Of a stretch of DNA of 64,000 bases, positions 63,013 through 64,000 are shown in pieces. Source of the stretch: Nitratireductor sp. B36 (lineage in GTDB: Bacteria > Pseudomonadota > Alphaproteobacteria > Rhizobiales > Rhizobiaceae); contig NZ_JACKZY010000005.1 of the NCBI RefSeq assembly GCF_020833685.1, positions 186,001 to 250,000 on the forward strand, in the 5' to 3' direction. How positions within the stretch are numbered: position 1 is the stretch's first letter; each line of letters opens with the position of its first letter. A model generated the notes under the pieces. That model had not been told where the DNA came from and searched no databases. It saw only the letters and a list, made by a program, of their open reading frames with translations. The position numbers were made by a program, and so were the translations under genes.

Positions 63013-63381
63013 CTCAATACCCCCCGCAGAAGGGTTGGTGAGCGCCATCTCATTCGGCGCGATCCAGGCGCTGACTTATGGTTTCACCGCGACAGGCAGA
63101 ATTGATAGTTGATGCGCCGATACGGGGAGCGGATACCGCCGTTCAGGGCAGGATTTGCGGCGCTTATTTGAAAACGTCCGCTGTGATATCCCTATCTCGG
63201 CGCCGCAATCTGCGGCCGCATCCCTGGTGATCATTGTGTGCGAGCGCTGGTTCCGGCTCAAAGCCCAGATAACATCCCCGTGAGAACTTGATTCCAGACT
63301 TGAGCCTGCGGCATCGCGTATGTTGTGCGGACACGCGGGTATGATAAACTGGCATATAATATACCAGTTTTGGAGAGTTCC
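63013..63381. other. Intergenic region before the haemoglobin gene
   Basis: Apart from the palindrome described separately at 63346-63370, I see no gene or RNA in this stretch. The sequence is GC-rich in the first half and AT-rich near the haemoglobin promoter. Confidence 0.5.
63346..63370. promoter_or_regulatory. Operator-like palindrome upstream of the truncated haemoglobin
   Basis: AAACTGG (63346-63352) and CCAGTTT (63364-63370) flank an AT-rich centre (CATATAATATA) to give a 25-bp near-perfect inverted repeat, which covers a TATAAT-like -10. Its size and AT-rich centre suit an Rrf2/NsrR-type site, and an Rrf2 gene is the next gene but one. Motif assignment is inference. Confidence 0.6.
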
Positions 63382-63843
63382 ATGAGCGGCACCTTCATCG
63401 CCCGGCCAAAACCTCAACCAGAGAAAGCTCTTGAGGACCCTGCCGTAGACAGGGAGTTCATCGGGCGGCTGGTGCGAACGTTCTATACGCGTGTTCGAAG
63501 CGACGCGCGGCTGGGGCCCATTTTTGCCGGCGAAATCAAGGATGACTGGGAGCCCCATCTGGAGAAGATGACCGATTTCTGGTGCGCCGTTATCCTCAAG
63601 GACGGAAGCTATCACGGCAGGCCGGTGCCGGCGCATCTCAAACTGAAAACGGTTGTGGAAGCCGACTTCGATATCTGGCTGGGGCTGTTTCGTGAAACCG
63701 TTGAGGAGCTTTGCCCGCCGGCGGTTGCAGCGACGTTCTTGGAACGGGCAGAGCGCATAGCCAAAAGCCTGAAGCTTGCCATGTTCTTTCGCCTGCCTGC
63801 TGCGCTTGGGACTGATGCGGCCCGCGCCCGGTCGCGGGAGTGA
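63382..63843 (+). CDS. Group III truncated haemoglobin
   Basis: A 153-residue globin of the 2/2 group III type. The B-helix tyrosine lies in LVRTFYTRVRSDARLGPIF, FWCAVILKDGSYHGRPVPAHLKL contains the E-helix and the proximal F8 histidine region of this group, and DIWLGLFRETVEELCPP continues the G helix. GGAGAG lies before the ATG. Such proteins bind O2 or NO and often protect against nitrosative stress. The Rrf2 gene starts 4 bases downstream. Confidence 0.9.
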   Translation: MSGTFIARPKPQPEKALEDPAVDREFIGRLVRTFYTRVRSDARLGPIFAGEIKDDWEPHLEKMTDFWCAVILKDGSYHGRPVPAHLKLKTVVEADFDIWLGLFRETVEELCPPAVAATFLERAERIAKSLKLAMFFRLPAALGTDAARARSRE

Positions 63844-63847
63844 CGCG

Positions 63848-64000
63848 ATGCGCATGACACTCCACACCGACTATGCGCTGCGAATGCTGATCTTTCTGGC
63901 AGTGCGGCCTGAGGCACCCTGCACCGTGAGTGATGTGGCCGAAGCCTATGGGCTTTCGCACAATCATCTGCTGAAGGTCGCCCGCAGGCTCGCACAACTT
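63848..64000 (+). CDS. Rrf2-family regulator (NsrR-like), N-terminal part
   Basis: The first 51 residues of a gene that continues past the right edge. MRMTLHTDYALRMLIFLAVRPEAPCTVSDVAEAYGLSHNHLLKVARRLAQL (in parts: LHTDYALRMLIFLAVRP, VAEAYGLSHNHLLKVARRL) is the winged helix of Rrf2 proteins, and TLHTDYALR and SHNHLLKVA are especially NsrR-like. The Fe-S cysteines that would confirm NO sensing lie outside the window. It is translationally close to the haemoglobin gene, so both are probably one operon. Confidence 0.85.
   Translation, partial: MRMTLHTDYALRMLIFLAVRPEAPCTVSDVAEAYGLSHNHLLKVARRLAQL

Overview
The window looks like a chromosomal segment of a high-GC alphaproteobacterium, most likely a Hyphomicrobiales (Rhizobiales) member near Phyllobacteriaceae/Rhizobiaceae. 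The main support is the aerobic cobalamin cluster order cobW-cobN-cobG-cobH-cobI-cobJ, the thiCOSGED order, the many ABC/TRAP/TTT solute importers and the rhizobial-type palindromic intergenic repeats. The genus is a guess. No rRNA, tRNA or CRISPR was found.

Layout. (1) 1-12.2 kb: late aerobic vitamin B12 biosynthesis. Two cobalamin riboswitches lie back to back at 7.29-7.73 kb. One reads left into cobW-N-G-H-I-J; the other reads right into a HupE-type metal permease followed by cobP and cobO. cobD, cobC and a small CX5R phosphatase follow. (2) 12.2-20.4 kb: a luciferase-like monooxygenase, then a CaiB-type CoA-transferase and HMG-CoA-lyase-like enzyme divergent from a GntR regulator and a TctCBA importer, then purU. 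Two copies of a 121-123 bp element with perfect 29-bp inverted ends occur here. (3) 20.5-25.5 kb: an inositol-type operon (TIM-barrel isomerase, CUT2 ABC importer, inositol 2-dehydrogenase). (4) 25.5-30.9 kb: thiamine operon thiC-O-S-G-E-D with a TPP riboswitch. (5) 31-41.7 kb: a carboxylate/amide uptake and catabolism block (RraA-like protein, nitrilase-family amidase, TRAP importer, LysR, ArgE-like deacylase, second TctABC set, divergent LysR). (6) 41.8-43.9 kb: a decayed IS30 transposase and an AT-richer orphan gene, the clearest sign of transfer. (7) 43.9-57.3 kb: a LacI-controlled 11-gene operon for an unidentified amino-sugar/uronate-type carbohydrate. (8) 57.4-62.4 kb: a NitT/TauT-type ABC importer with fumarylacetoacetase, divergent from a GntR regulator. 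(9) 62.7-64 kb: a small HTH-like protein, a group III truncated haemoglobin and the start of an Rrf2 (NsrR-like) regulator.

The most interesting region is (7). It combines a NagB-like deaminase with changed catalytic and phosphate-loop residues, a SIS protein, a NagA-like deacetylase, a ceramidase-superfamily hydrolase, a CUT1 importer, an AGE-family epimerase, and UxuB and UxuA. LacI-type palindromes (TGCAACCGGTTGCA and a near copy) sit exactly in the 17-bp spacers of two predicted promoters, one before the first gene and one before the solute-binding protein. No sugar kinase or glycoside hydrolase is visible in the cluster, so the substrate and the order of reactions remain open.
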